Source of the DNA: Streptomyces sp. CNQ-509
GTDB taxonomy: Bacteria > Actinomycetota > Actinomycetes > Streptomycetales > Streptomycetaceae
Assembly: GCF_001011035.1 (NCBI RefSeq)
Contig: NZ_CP011492.1
Coordinates: 7,309,447 to 7,373,446, forward strand
Length of the DNA stretch: 64,000 nt
Direction of reading: 5' to 3'
Under the pieces are notes generated by a model. That model saw only the letters and a list, made by a program, of their open reading frames with translations. It was not told the origin of the DNA and did no database searches. The position numbers and the translations under genes were made by a program. Shown in pieces: positions 40,413 to 49,397 of the stretch (positions within the stretch are counted from its first letter, which is position 1; each line of letters starts with the position of its first letter).

Positions 40413-42317
40413 ATGGCGCAGCCGGACGCCGCGACGGACGCCGACCGCACGGTCGGTGTCCGTCCGACCGCCTCGGCCCGGTGGACGTTCATCCGCACCG
40501 AGAGCGGCAGCGCCGCCTTCCTCGTCGCCGCCGCGGTCGCCGCCCTCGTCTGGGCCAACGTCGCCCCCGGCACGTACACCGACTTCTGGCACACCCACCT
40601 CACCTTCGCGCTGGGCGACCACGCTCTCTCCCTCGATCTGCGGGAGTGGGTCAACAGCGGGCTGATGACCGTCTTCTTCCTGGTCATCGGCCTGGAGGTG
40701 CGGCGCGAGTTCGACATGGGGGAGCTGCGCGAGCTGAACCGGGTGACGCTGCCGTTCATGGCCGGGCTCGCCGGCATGGTGGTGCCGGTGCTCATCTTCC
40801 TGGCCTTCAACGCCGGTGACTCGGCGGCCTCCGGCTGGGGCGTGGCGATGTCCACGGACACCGCGTTCGCGCTGGGCATGCTGGCCCTGCTGGGGAAGCG
40901 GTTCCCGCGCCGCCTCTACACCTTCGTCCTCACCATCGCGGTCGTCGACGACTTCGTGGTCCTCGCCGTCATCGCCCTCGTCTACAGCGGCAACGTGCAC
41001 TGGCCCCCGCTGCTGGTCGGCGCCGTCTTCTTCGCGGCGATCATCGGGCTGCGGTCGGCGGGCAGCCGCCGCGGCCCGGTCTACGCGGCGCTCGCCGTCG
41101 CGATGTGGCTGGCGTTCGAGGAATCCGGCGTCGATCCCGTCGTCGTCGGGCTGCTGATCGGGCTCATGACCTTCGCCTATCCGGCGCCGCGCAGCGAGCT
41201 GGAGCGGGCCACCGGGCTGTTCCGCTCGTTCCGCGAGCAGCCGACCCCCGAGCTGGAGCGGGAGGCGCGGATGGGCATCGCCTCGGCGATCTCCCCGAAC
41301 GAGCGGCTGCTGCGGATGTACCACCCGTGGAGCAGCTACCTGGTCGTGCCGCTGTTCGCGCTGGCCAACACCGGTATCGAGCTGAACGGGTCCGTCCTGT
41401 CGAGTGCGGTCACCTCGCCGCTGACGCTCGGGGTGTTCCTCGCCTTCGTCGTCGGCAAGCCGCTCGGCGTCGTCGGGGCGACGGCGCTGACGACGTGGTG
41501 GAGCAAGGGCCGGCTGCGCCCGCCCGTCGGCTGGGCGTCGGTCGCGGGCGGCGGCGCCATCACCGGCATCGGCTTCACCATCGCGGTGCTGATCGCCACG
41601 ATGGCGTTCAGCGGCAAGGAGCTGGAAGAGGCGAAGATCGGCATCCTCGCCGCGGTGCTCGGCTCCGTCCTCGTCACCGCGCTCGTCGCCCTGGTGGCCA
41701 CCCGGCTGCCCAAGCAGCGGCGCATCCGGGCGCTCCTGGGCACCGCGCCCGTCATCGTCGACCTCGCCGTCCCCGTGGACGCCGATCGCGACCACATCCG
41801 CGGCCCGCGGGAGGCGCCCGTCACGGTCGTCGAGTACGGCGACTTCGAGTGCCCGTACTGCGGCAGGGCCGAGCCCGTCGTACGCGACCTCCTCGCCGAT
41901 TTCGGCGACATCCGCTACGTCTGGCGCCACCTGCCGCTCACCGACGTGCACCCGCGTGCCCAGCTCGCCGCCGAGGCCGCGGAGGCGGCGGCGGAACAGG
42001 GCGCGTTCTGGCCCATGCACGACCGGCTGCTCGACCACCAGGACCGGCTGACGCCGCTCGACCTGGTGGCGCACGCGACGGAGCTGGGGCTCGACGCCGA
42101 CCGGTTCAGCGAGGCGATGCGGGCACGCGACGGCGCGGCGCGGGTCGACGAGGACACGGAGTCCGCGGACCTCAGCGGGGTCGCGGGCACGCCGACGTTC
42201 TTCGTCAACGGGCGCCGCCACCGGGGCGCGTACGACATCGCCGGCCTTTCGGCCGCGGTACGGGCGGCGCGGGCGCGGGCGATGCTGGACGAGGAGGACG
42301 CGGAGGACGAGGAGTGA
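40413..42317 (+). CDS. nhaA: NhaA sodium/proton antiporter fused to a DsbA-like thioredoxin domain
   Basis: A 634-residue fusion. Residues 25-425 are NhaA: MSTDTAFALGM (transport Asp), VVDDFVVLAVI (the paired ion-binding Asp) and VGKPLG (the Lys of helix X). Residues 450-625 are a thioredoxin/DsbA-like domain with CPYC at 480-483 (YGDFECPYCGRAEP) and the cis-Pro region VAGTPTFFVNG. The last 12 residues are acidic. It should exchange Na+ for H+; the redox domain might sense or protect. This fusion is known in other actinobacteria. ATG 40413 follows GACGAGGGAG. A TACTAT at 40344-40349 is a possible -10. Confidence 0.92.
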   Translation: MAQPDAATDADRTVGVRPTASARWTFIRTESGSAAFLVAAAVAALVWANVAPGTYTDFWHTHLTFALGDHALSLDLREWVNSGLMTVFFLVIGLEVRREFDMGELRELNRVTLPFMAGLAGMVVPVLIFLAFNAGDSAASGWGVAMSTDTAFALGMLALLGKRFPRRLYTFVLTIAVVDDFVVLAVIALVYSGNVHWPPLLVGAVFFAAIIGLRSAGSRRGPVYAALAVAMWLAFEESGVDPVVVGLLIGLMTFAYPAPRSELERATGLFRSFREQPTPELEREARMGIASAISPNERLLRMYHPWSSYLVVPLFALANTGIELNGSVLSSAVTSPLTLGVFLAFVVGKPLGVVGATALTTWWSKGRLRPPVGWASVAGGGAITGIGFTIAVLIATMAFSGKELEEAKIGILAAVLGSVLVTALVALVATRLPKQRRIRALLGTAPVIVDLAVPVDADRDHIRGPREAPVTVVEYGDFECPYCGRAEPVVRDLLADFGDIRYVWRHLPLTDVHPRAQLAAEAAEAAAEQGAFWPMHDRLLDHQDRLTPLDLVAHATELGLDADRFSEAMRARDGAARVDEDTESADLSGVAGTPTFFVNGRRHRGAYDIAGLSAAVRAARARAMLDEEDAEDEE

Positions 42318-42430
42318 CCGCCGGGCGCTGAGCGCGCGGGGGACCGGGGGCAGCGCGGCGCCGCGCCCCGCCGGTGCGCGGGGCACGGCGCGGGCGGGGC
42401 ACGGAAGTGGGGGACCGGAGGCGGCGGGCG

Positions 42431-44419
42431 TCAGGTTCCGCCGCCCCCGGAGACTGCGGTGAGCAGCGCCAGCGGCGTGGCAGCCGCCCACGCCTGCGGG
42501 GAGCAGGCGTGGGGATACGGTACGGGTGCCGGGTGGTCGCTGCGTGCGTAACCGGCCAGCACCTCCGGCAGCCGCCAGCCGTGCGCCTCCGCGGTGGCCA
42601 GCAGTCCCCGGGCCAGCGTGCGGACCTCGGCGCCGAGTCCGTAGCGGGCGAGGCCGAGGGCGATGACGGCGTTGTCATGCGGCCAGCAGCTCCCGCGATG
42701 GTACGACAGCGGGTGGTACGGCCGTTGACCGGCCGCCAGCGTGCGCACGGCCCAGCCGGAGAAGAAGTCGCCGGCGAGCAGCCGCCGCCCGGTCCGCTCC
42801 CCGCGCTCCCGGTCCAGGATCCCGGACCACAGCAGGTGGCCGGCGTCCGAGGCGAGCGCGTCCACCTGCCGCCCGCGGCCGTCGAGCGCCAGCGCCGGGA
42901 AGTCCTGCGCGGGCAGCCAGAAGTCGCGGTGGAAGCGGTCGCGCAGCCCGGCGGCGAGGGCGTCGAGGCGGTCGGCGCAGGGGGCGTCGCCCCAGACGCC
43001 GCGGGCGAGCCGCGCGGTGCGGACGAGGGCGTCGTACGCGTAGCCCTGCGCCTCCGCGACGGCGACGGGCCCCTCGGCCTGGGTGCCGTCCGCGAAGCAG
43101 ATCGCGCCCGCGGAGTCCTTCCAGTTCTGGTTCACCAGACCGCCGGGATCGGGCGTGTAGACCAGCCAGCCCCGCTCGGCCAGCCCGCCGTCGCCCAGCA
43201 TCCACTCCACGGCGGCCCGCGCCTGCGGCTCCAGCCGCGCGGCGAGCGCGGTGTCCTGCGTGGCCTCGGCGTGCGCCTGGAGCAGGACGAGGAAGAGGGG
43301 GGTGACGTCCACGGAGCCGTAGTAACGCCCGTACGGCACCTGCCGGAAGGCGGCCAGCTCCCCGTGGCGCACCTCGTGCGCGATGCGGCCCGGCTGTTCC
43401 GCGGAGAAGGCGTCATGCCGGGTGCCCTGGGTGGCGGCGAGCGCGAGGAGGGTGTCGCGGGCGAGGGCGGGGCGGTAGGGGAGTGCGAAGAGGGAGGTCA
43501 GCACCGAGTCGCGGCCGAAGAGCGTGAGGAACCACGGAATCCCCGCGCCCGGCACCCGGAGCGGTTCGCCGCGGGGCCCGGCGGCGGGCACGCGCAGCAG
43601 CGCGAGGTCGGAGAGCCCGTGCGCGCAGGCGGTCCTGAGCGCGGCGCGCTCGGCGGGGGAGAGGAGGGCGGCGTCCGCTGCCGCCGGCGGGTGGGTGAAC
43701 GCCTCGATCCCGGCGCGGTGTTCGGCGGCGGCCCGTGCCGGGGTCGCGACGTCCGCGACAGGGGGCGCGCCGTGCGGGCGGGCTTCGACGCGCAGCGCCA
43801 GTTCCGCGGCGCCGTGCGGCGGGAGGGTCAGCGTCCACCCGAGCCGCCGGGCGGTGCCGGCGCGGCGCCCGGGACGGTCCTCCGGCGTCACCTCGTCCGG
43901 CGGCGGGTCGCACGTCACCGTCGTACGGGACAGCCACCCTTCGCCGCGGCGGTACGTGAACTCCACGCCGTCCGGCCGCTCCCCGGCCTCCCGGGCCGCC
44001 TCCGGCGGGCGGGCGTACGCACGGCCGTCCGACCGCAGCTCGAACTGGTCCGCGAAGTCCGCGTCCACCAGCAGCTCCAGCCGGGCGGTCACCCGGTCCG
44101 GGCTGTTGCTGACCAGGCGGAGGCGTTCCAGCAGGAGACCCGAGGCGACGGCCTGTTCGCGGAAGACCGTGTACGGGGCCGGGGCGTCGCGGACGGCCGG
44201 CGGGGTGAGGACGCTCGCGGCCGGGAGGGAGCCGTCGCGGGCGGGGGTGAGGACCGCCGGTTCCGCGCCGTCGACCGTCAGCAGCCAGCGGCTCAGGTGC
44301 CGGGCGTCGTGGCGGAAGAGACCGTCCGGTGACGTGCCGCGGCGGCCCGTGACGCCGCCGCCCCGGGTGAGTGCCGCGAACGTACCGTCGCGCGCGAGCA
44401 GGACCCGTCCGTCGCTCAT
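42431..44419 (-). CDS. amylo-alpha-1,6-glucosidase / glycogen-debranching-type hydrolase
   Basis: A 662-residue protein. The N-terminal half is the bacterial debranching-enzyme N-domain (GLFRHDARHLSRWLLTVDG, YTVFREQAVASGLLLERLRLVSNS); the C-terminal half is an (alpha/alpha)6 barrel with PWFLTLFGRDSVLTSLF, GRIAHEVRHGELAAF and NQNWKDSAGAICFADG. Relatives act on alpha-1,6 or alpha-1,2 glucosidic bonds. There is no signal peptide, so it would act on imported or internal glycan. It is the last gene of a four-gene leftward operon; ATG 44419 overlaps the upstream gene's stop by 4 bp. Confidence 0.85.
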   Translation of the reverse strand: MSDGRVLLARDGTFAALTRGGGVTGRRGTSPDGLFRHDARHLSRWLLTVDGAEPAVLTPARDGSLPAASVLTPPAVRDAPAPYTVFREQAVASGLLLERLRLVSNSPDRVTARLELLVDADFADQFELRSDGRAYARPPEAAREAGERPDGVEFTYRRGEGWLSRTTVTCDPPPDEVTPEDRPGRRAGTARRLGWTLTLPPHGAAELALRVEARPHGAPPVADVATPARAAAEHRAGIEAFTHPPAAADAALLSPAERAALRTACAHGLSDLALLRVPAAGPRGEPLRVPGAGIPWFLTLFGRDSVLTSLFALPYRPALARDTLLALAATQGTRHDAFSAEQPGRIAHEVRHGELAAFRQVPYGRYYGSVDVTPLFLVLLQAHAEATQDTALAARLEPQARAAVEWMLGDGGLAERGWLVYTPDPGGLVNQNWKDSAGAICFADGTQAEGPVAVAEAQGYAYDALVRTARLARGVWGDAPCADRLDALAAGLRDRFHRDFWLPAQDFPALALDGRGRQVDALASDAGHLLWSGILDRERGERTGRRLLAGDFFSGWAVRTLAAGQRPYHPLSYHRGSCWPHDNAVIALGLARYGLGAEVRTLARGLLATAEAHGWRLPEVLAGYARSDHPAPVPYPHACSPQAWAAATPLALLTAVSGGGGT

Positions 44420-45870
44420 CGCGCGCCCGCCCCGGGCCACTCCCGGCCGGACGACGCCAGGTCGAGCGCCAGCGCCGCCGTCCAGCTGAAGCCCCGCGCG
44501 CCCCGGCCCGCGCCCGTCAGCGGGTCCACGTACTCCGCGAACCCCGACGCCGCCGCCCCGGAGAGCACCGCGCGCCGCAGCGCGTCCGCCGTTGCGGCGG
44601 CGCCGTGCCCGCGCAGGCCGCGCTCCAGCAGCCAGGCGGTGTTGAACCATGCCGGGCCGCGCCAGTACCGGGTGCGGTCGAACGCCCGGCCCTCCAGGTC
44701 GTACGACGCGACCAGCGGCAGTTCCCCGAGGCGGAAGTGCGGGCCCGCCAGGGTCTCCCGCAGCGTCCGCGCCACCGCGGGCGGCAGTCCCGGGGCGAGC
44801 AGCGGGGTGAGCCCGGCGACGCTGTACTCCCCGATGGCCCGGCCGGCCCGCAGGTCGCGGCTGCGGAAGATGCCCGCGTCCGGGTTCCACAGCCGGGCGA
44901 CCAGCGCCTCCGTCAGCCGTGCGGCCCGCTCCCGGTGGCCGCCCGGGTCGGCGCCCAGTTCCGCCGCGATCTCCGCCATCGCCTCCTCGGAGGCGATCAG
45001 CAGCGCGTTCACGCACGGGTCCTCGACGGCGAAGCCGTGCCGCACCCCCGCATCCGCGTAGCCCGCGTCGCGGTAGTCGGCGGCGAGCCGCACGTACCGC
45101 CCGTAGTCGAGGTCGGTCGGCCGGTCCGCCGGATCGCCGTGGTCGAGGTCCGCGCGGCGGAACGACGCCGCCGGGGCCGGCTCGATCCGGGCCAGCGGAC
45201 CGTCCCAGCAGGGGCTGTTGTCCATCCCGGACTCCCAGGGGTGGACGATCGCGGCCAGCCCGGCGCCGCCCAGGTCGCGGTCCTCGGTGAGGTAGCGGTG
45301 CCAGGCGAGCAGCCGCGGATACACGCGCGCCAGGAAGCCGCGGCGCGCCGAGGCCGCCGGGTCCGCCCGGTGCACCAGCAGCGCGGCGAGCGCGTGCACC
45401 GGGGGCTGCACGATGCCGGAGGTCTGGGTGCGCGCCGGGGCCCCGGCCCGGGCCCCCGCGCCCGGGCCGGCGACCCCGCCCCCGCCGCCGGCGGGGGAGC
45501 CCGCCGAGCGCCAGAATTCCGGGCCGGGGAAGTACGCGGCGTGCGGCACGGCCGGGTTGAAGACGATGTGCGGGATGCGGCCGTCGCCCCACTGGGCGCC
45601 CAGCAGCATCTCCAGCTCCCGCTGCGCCCGCCGCGGCGACAGGTGCCGCAGCCCGATCGCGACGAACGCCGAGTCCCAACTCCACTGGTGCGGATAGAGC
45701 GTGCGCGACGGCACGGTGGAGGTTCCCGTCCAGTTGCCCAGCAGCACCGCCGCCGCGGCCCGCCACGGGTCGTCCGCGCGTACGGGCCCGGACGCCCCGG
45801 CGTCCGTCCCGTCGCCGGGCGCCGCCGTCAGCGCCGTCGCGCCCCGCTCCTCCGCGGGCGCCGCCGTCAT
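44416..45870 (-). CDS. trehalase/glucosidase-like (alpha/alpha)6-barrel hydrolase (MGH1-like)
   Basis: A 484-residue cytoplasmic protein of the GH63/GH37-like barrel group: YPHQWSWDSAFVAIGLRHL, QWGDGRIPHIVFNP, IVHPWESGMDNSPCWD (catalytic-acid region) and RYWRGPAWFNTAWLLERGL. Family members include mannosylglycerate hydrolase and glucosylglycerate hydrolase. The specificity loop around residues 130-165 carries a Gly/Ala/Pro-rich insertion. The ATG overlaps the isomerase stop (ATGA), and its stop overlaps the next ATG, so translation is tightly coupled along the operon. Confidence 0.82.
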   Translation of the reverse strand: MTAAPAEERGATALTAAPGDGTDAGASGPVRADDPWRAAAAVLLGNWTGTSTVPSRTLYPHQWSWDSAFVAIGLRHLSPRRAQRELEMLLGAQWGDGRIPHIVFNPAVPHAAYFPGPEFWRSAGSPAGGGGGVAGPGAGARAGAPARTQTSGIVQPPVHALAALLVHRADPAASARRGFLARVYPRLLAWHRYLTEDRDLGGAGLAAIVHPWESGMDNSPCWDGPLARIEPAPAASFRRADLDHGDPADRPTDLDYGRYVRLAADYRDAGYADAGVRHGFAVEDPCVNALLIASEEAMAEIAAELGADPGGHRERAARLTEALVARLWNPDAGIFRSRDLRAGRAIGEYSVAGLTPLLAPGLPPAVARTLRETLAGPHFRLGELPLVASYDLEGRAFDRTRYWRGPAWFNTAWLLERGLRGHGAAATADALRRAVLSGAAASGFAEYVDPLTGAGRGARGFSWTAALALDLASSGREWPGAGAR

Positions 45871-46667
45871 GCGCCGGCCCTGCGGAGGAACCCGGGCACG
45901 GCGGCGACGGCCGCCGCCGGGTCGCCGGTCAGCCGGCACTCGGCGGCGAGCCAGCCGGTGTAGCCGGCGGCCCGGAGCGCGCCGAGCCAGGCGGGCCAGT
46001 CGAGATGGCCGGCGCCCGGCTGGAAGCGGTTGGAGTCGGAGACCTGCGCGTGCCCGATCCACGGCGCGTTGTCGAGGATCGCGGCGGCGGGGTCGGCCTC
46101 CTCGATGTTCATGTGATAGCTGTCGATGCCGATCCGCACGCTGTCCAGGCCGGCGGCGCGGATGAGTTCCGTGGCCTGTGCCAGCCGGTTGACCATGTGG
46201 TCCTCGTAGCGGTTCAGCGGCTCCAGGAAGAGCGTGACGCCCTCGCGGCGCGCGTGCTCGCCCAGTTCGGCCAGCCCGTCGAGGAGCACGGCGCGGTCGC
46301 CCGCCTCGTCGCGCGGCGGGGTGAAGGGCGGCAGCCGGCGGGAGAACATCCCGTACGACGCGGGGGTCTGTGCGCCGACGCCGCCGATCTCGGCGATCAC
46401 CGAGAGCTGCGACTTCATCTGCGCCACCGCGTCGCGGCGCCGCCCGGCGTCGAAGTCACCGAAGAAGTGCAGCATCTCGACGCAGACGGTGGGCATGACG
46501 ACGCCGTCGGCGAGCGCGTGCTTCAGCTCGGGCAGCCGGGCGGCGAAGCGCAGGTCGCCCTGGGCGCGCAGCTCGATGCCGTCGTAGCCGGCGGCCTGCG
46601 CGAACTCCCACTTCTGCTGGAGGGTGTCGCCGGGCAGCAGTTGTTCCTGGGCCGCGAGGGAGAACAT
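45867..46667 (-). CDS. sugar phosphate isomerase/epimerase family protein (AP endonuclease 2-like TIM barrel)
   Basis: A 266-residue TIM-barrel protein of the xylose-isomerase-like/AP-endonuclease-2 family: KWEFAQAAGYDGIELR, VTLFLEPLNRYEDHMVNRL, VRIGIDSYHMNIEEADP, IGHAQVSDSNRFQPG and WLAAECRLTGDP. The Glu, Asp, His and Glu metal ligands of the barrel are present. Members isomerise or epimerise sugars, inosose or dihydroxyacids. I chose ATG 46667 because the family begins at this point; GTG 46736 would add 23 unconserved residues and lies 8 bp past the dehydrogenase stop. Confidence 0.82.
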   Translation of the reverse strand: MFSLAAQEQLLPGDTLQQKWEFAQAAGYDGIELRAQGDLRFAARLPELKHALADGVVMPTVCVEMLHFFGDFDAGRRRDAVAQMKSQLSVIAEIGGVGAQTPASYGMFSRRLPPFTPPRDEAGDRAVLLDGLAELGEHARREGVTLFLEPLNRYEDHMVNRLAQATELIRAAGLDSVRIGIDSYHMNIEEADPAAAILDNAPWIGHAQVSDSNRFQPGAGHLDWPAWLGALRAAGYTGWLAAECRLTGDPAAAVAAVPGFLRRAGA

Positions 46668-46743
46668 GGCGGGGCGGTCGGCCTTTCTGCCGGGGGGTGT
46701 ACGCGGGTGCGCGGAGCGGGGCGCGGGGTCGGGCACGGCGGTC

Positions 46744-47790
46744 TCAGAACTCCAGCACGACCTGGAGGGCGGCTTCGGGCCGCTCGTCGAGCAGGGTGTA
46801 CGCCTCCGCCGCCTCCGCCGCCGGCACCACGTGGCTGACCAGCGGCAGCACTTCGACGCGGCCGTCGGCGACGAGCCGCAGGAACGTCTGCTGCAGCCGC
46901 TGCTGGTCCCATCGCCCGGCCAGCTCCGGCGGGACGCCGCCGATCTGGGAGCAGACGAGCCGGACCCGGTTGTGGTGGAACTCGTCGCCGAGCCGCAGCC
47001 CGACCGCGTCGCCCTGGTAGAAGCCGGCGGCCACCACCCGGCCGTCGGCGACGACGGAGCGGACCGCCTCGTGCAGCGCCGCGTACGCGCCGCTGATCTC
47101 GATGGCGACGTCGGCGCCCCGCCCCTCTGTCGCCGCCCGGATCTCCTCGGCGACGGCGTCGGTGCGGGCGTTGAGCGTGCGGGCCGCGCCGTGCCCGGCG
47201 GCCCGCTCCAGCCGGGCGCCGAGGGCGTCCACGGCGGTCACGGTTCCGCCGTTGAGCGCGGCGAGCCGGGTGGCGAGCAGCCCGATGACGCCCTGCCCGA
47301 AGACCGCGACGTCCTCGCCCACATGGATGCCGGCGGCGAGGACCGCGTTGTATGCAATCGCTCCGACCCTGGCGAAGGACCCGGCGAGCGGGTCGAGCCC
47401 GGCGGGCAGCGTGTGCCCGGCCATCCGCTCGGCGGGGACGACGCCCTCGCTGCGGTGGCCCCAGATGCCCCAGACCAGGTCGCCCACCGCGGGCAGGCCG
47501 GGGGTGCCGGCCAGTTCGGGGGAGACCTCGGTGACCTCGCCGACCTCGGAGTAGCCCCAGCCGGCGACCGGATACGAAAGCCCCGCCGCGTCCTCGCGGA
47601 AGAGCCGGGCCTCCGGGTCCCAGGAGCGGGTCAGATACGGGTTCGTACCCCGGTAGGCGGTGAGTTCGGTACCGGCGGATATGCCGGAGTACCGGGTACG
47701 GACCCGCAGGTGGCCCGGCGGCAGCGGGGCGCTCTCGTGCTCGGCGACCTCGACCTGGCGGGGGGCGGTGAACTGGACGACGCGTTCCAC
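46744..47790 (-). CDS. zinc-binding-family alcohol/polyol dehydrogenase
   Basis: A 348-residue medium-chain dehydrogenase: RTRYSGISAGTELTAYRG replaces the usual zinc-Cys region, and the cofactor fold is VAVFGQGVIGLLATRLAAL with VDALGARL after it. Structural-zinc cysteines are absent, as in the bacteriochlorophyllide/BchC-like and uncharacterised 'zinc-binding dehydrogenase' subset. It likely oxidises a polyol or sugar derivative in the locus. GTG 47790 follows CGGAGC; a further in-frame GTG at 47823 lacks a ribosome site. It heads the leftward operon. Confidence 0.82.
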   Translation of the reverse strand: MERVVQFTAPRQVEVAEHESAPLPPGHLRVRTRYSGISAGTELTAYRGTNPYLTRSWDPEARLFREDAAGLSYPVAGWGYSEVGEVTEVSPELAGTPGLPAVGDLVWGIWGHRSEGVVPAERMAGHTLPAGLDPLAGSFARVGAIAYNAVLAAGIHVGEDVAVFGQGVIGLLATRLAALNGGTVTAVDALGARLERAAGHGAARTLNARTDAVAEEIRAATEGRGADVAIEISGAYAALHEAVRSVVADGRVVAAGFYQGDAVGLRLGDEFHHNRVRLVCSQIGGVPPELAGRWDQQRLQQTFLRLVADGRVEVLPLVSHVVPAAEAAEAYTLLDERPEAALQVVLEF

Positions 47791-47844
47791 GGTGGGTGCT
47801 CCGGTAGGGCTGATCGGGGGCACGGCTGTTAACGACTTGCGTCG

Positions 47845-47894
47845 AAGATATCTCAGACTTATGTCTTGTCAACATGAAAAAGTAATGGTGTGAT
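47845..47894. promoter_or_regulatory. overlapping divergent promoters of the sugar locus
   Basis: On the minus strand TTGACA (plus coordinates 47867-47872), a 16-bp spacer and TATCTT (47845-47850) drive the dehydrogenase operon. On the plus strand TTGTCA (47866-47871), a 17-bp spacer and TGTGAT (47889-47894) drive the ABC operon. The two -35 boxes overlap. AGACTTATGTCT (an inverted AGAC/GTCT pair) lies in the minus spacer, and TAAGTC (47911-47916) mirrors GACTTA, so a shared operator, possibly for the ROK protein, is plausible. Confidence 0.6.
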
Positions 47895-47945
47895 GCAGTC
47901 CGCCAACGCTTAAGTCGATCCAGGGAAGAGTCAAAGGATCAGAAC

Positions 47946-49349
47946 ATGCGCACGTGGACCCGGCGGTCGCGGATCTCGGCCCTGCTCGCAAGCACCCTCG
48001 CCATGGGTGTGCTCGCCGGCTGCGCCACCGGCACCTCCGGTCCGGGCACGCCCGACCGGAAGATCACCGTGTGGTCGGAGGAGAGTCTCACCGACCGCAT
48101 CGCCAGCACCCAGAAGGTCATCGACCGCTTCGAGGACGAGACCGGCGTCGAGGTCGAGTTGGTCGGCGTGGACGAGAACCAGCTCCCGCAGCTCATCATG
48201 TCGGCCGCCGCCGCCGGCGACCTGCCCGACGTGATCGGCGCCGTGCCGCTCGGCCAGGCCTGGCAGATGTACAGCAACGAGCTGCTGAACACCCGCATCC
48301 CCGCCGAGGTCGTCGACCGGCTCGGCGAGGACACCTTCGACGCCAACGGGCTGCGCCTGACCGCCGACGGCGGCACCCGGCTCGGGGTGCCCTCCGACGC
48401 CTGGGTGCAGATCGTCGCGTACCGCCAGGACCTCTTCCGCGAGGCCGGTCTCGACGTCCCCGACGACTACGCGAGCCTGCTGAAGGCCGCCGAGACGCTG
48501 GACGTCAAGGGCCGCGACGGGATATCCGTCGCCACCGACCCCGCCGATGTCTTCACCCAGCAGAGCTTCGAGGACCTCGCCCTGGCCAACGGCTGCGACC
48601 TCGTCGACGGCGACGGCGGCATCGGCCTGGACTCCGAACGGTGCCGCACCGCCTTCGAGGCGTACGACTCCCTCGCCCGCCGGTACGGCCCGCCCGGGCT
48701 GCAGACCGTCGACACCACCCGGGCCACCTACTTCGCCGGCCAGTCCAGCATGATCATCTGGTCCTCGTTCCTCCTGGACGAGCTGGCAGGGCTGCGCAAC
48801 GACGCCATGCCGAGCTGCGCCGAGTGCAAGGACGACCCCGGGTTCCTCGCCGCGAACAGCGGCATCGTCACCTCGCTCCAGGGCCCCGGCGGCACGGAGC
48901 CCGCCCAGTTCGGCGAGATCACCTCGTGGCTCGCCACCAAGACCGCCGAGACCGAGGCGTCCACCCGGTTCATCGAGTACATGATGGGCGCCGGCTATGA
49001 GGACTGGTTCGGCATGGCGCCCGAGGGCAAGATCCCGGTCCGTACCGGCACCCCCGGGCAGCCCGAGCGCTACCTCGACGCCTGGCGCGCCAGCGACATG
49101 GGCGTCGACACCAGGAAGTCCATGGAGGAGGTCTTCTCCCCGGAACTGCTCGACCAGCTCGTCGCCGGCGTCGGCGACATGAAGCGGTGGGGCATCGACC
49201 AGGGCGAGGGCGCGCTCGTCGGCGCCACCAACGGCGAACTGCCCGTCGCCAAGGCCGTCGGCGCGATGACCTCGGGACAGACGAGTCCCGGGGAGGCCGC
49301 GCGCGAGGCGTACGAAGAGGTCGACGCGCTGAAGACCTCCCTTGACTGA
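47946..49349 (+). CDS. ABC sugar-binding lipoprotein
   Basis: A 467-residue family-1 extracellular solute-binding protein. The signal segment ends in lipobox VLAGC. The mature part shows KITVWSEESLTDRIASTQKV, DLPDVIGAVPLGQAWQMY, FAGQSSMIIWSSF and MAPEGKIPVRTGT, typical of oligosaccharide-binding proteins. CDDP-type disulfide cysteines (SCAECKDDPG) are an unusual insertion. The start follows AGTCAAAGGATCAG. It is the first gene of the rightward operon: binding protein, two permeases, ROK regulator and oxidoreductase. No ATPase is present, so a shared MsiK-type ATPase elsewhere is expected. Confidence 0.9.
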   Translation: MRTWTRRSRISALLASTLAMGVLAGCATGTSGPGTPDRKITVWSEESLTDRIASTQKVIDRFEDETGVEVELVGVDENQLPQLIMSAAAAGDLPDVIGAVPLGQAWQMYSNELLNTRIPAEVVDRLGEDTFDANGLRLTADGGTRLGVPSDAWVQIVAYRQDLFREAGLDVPDDYASLLKAAETLDVKGRDGISVATDPADVFTQQSFEDLALANGCDLVDGDGGIGLDSERCRTAFEAYDSLARRYGPPGLQTVDTTRATYFAGQSSMIIWSSFLLDELAGLRNDAMPSCAECKDDPGFLAANSGIVTSLQGPGGTEPAQFGEITSWLATKTAETEASTRFIEYMMGAGYEDWFGMAPEGKIPVRTGTPGQPERYLDAWRASDMGVDTRKSMEEVFSPELLDQLVAGVGDMKRWGIDQGEGALVGATNGELPVAKAVGAMTSGQTSPGEAAREAYEEVDALKTSLD

Positions 49350-49397
49350 CCGTCCCGCCCCTCTTCCCCCGAGGAACCCTCACCGAGGAAACCGCAC

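Noticed and set aside
45413..45500. Gly/Ala/Pro-rich stretch in the trehalase-like hydrolase as a possible frameshift
   Set aside because: The frame resumes with intact family motifs on both sides, so it reads as an in-frame low-complexity insertion.
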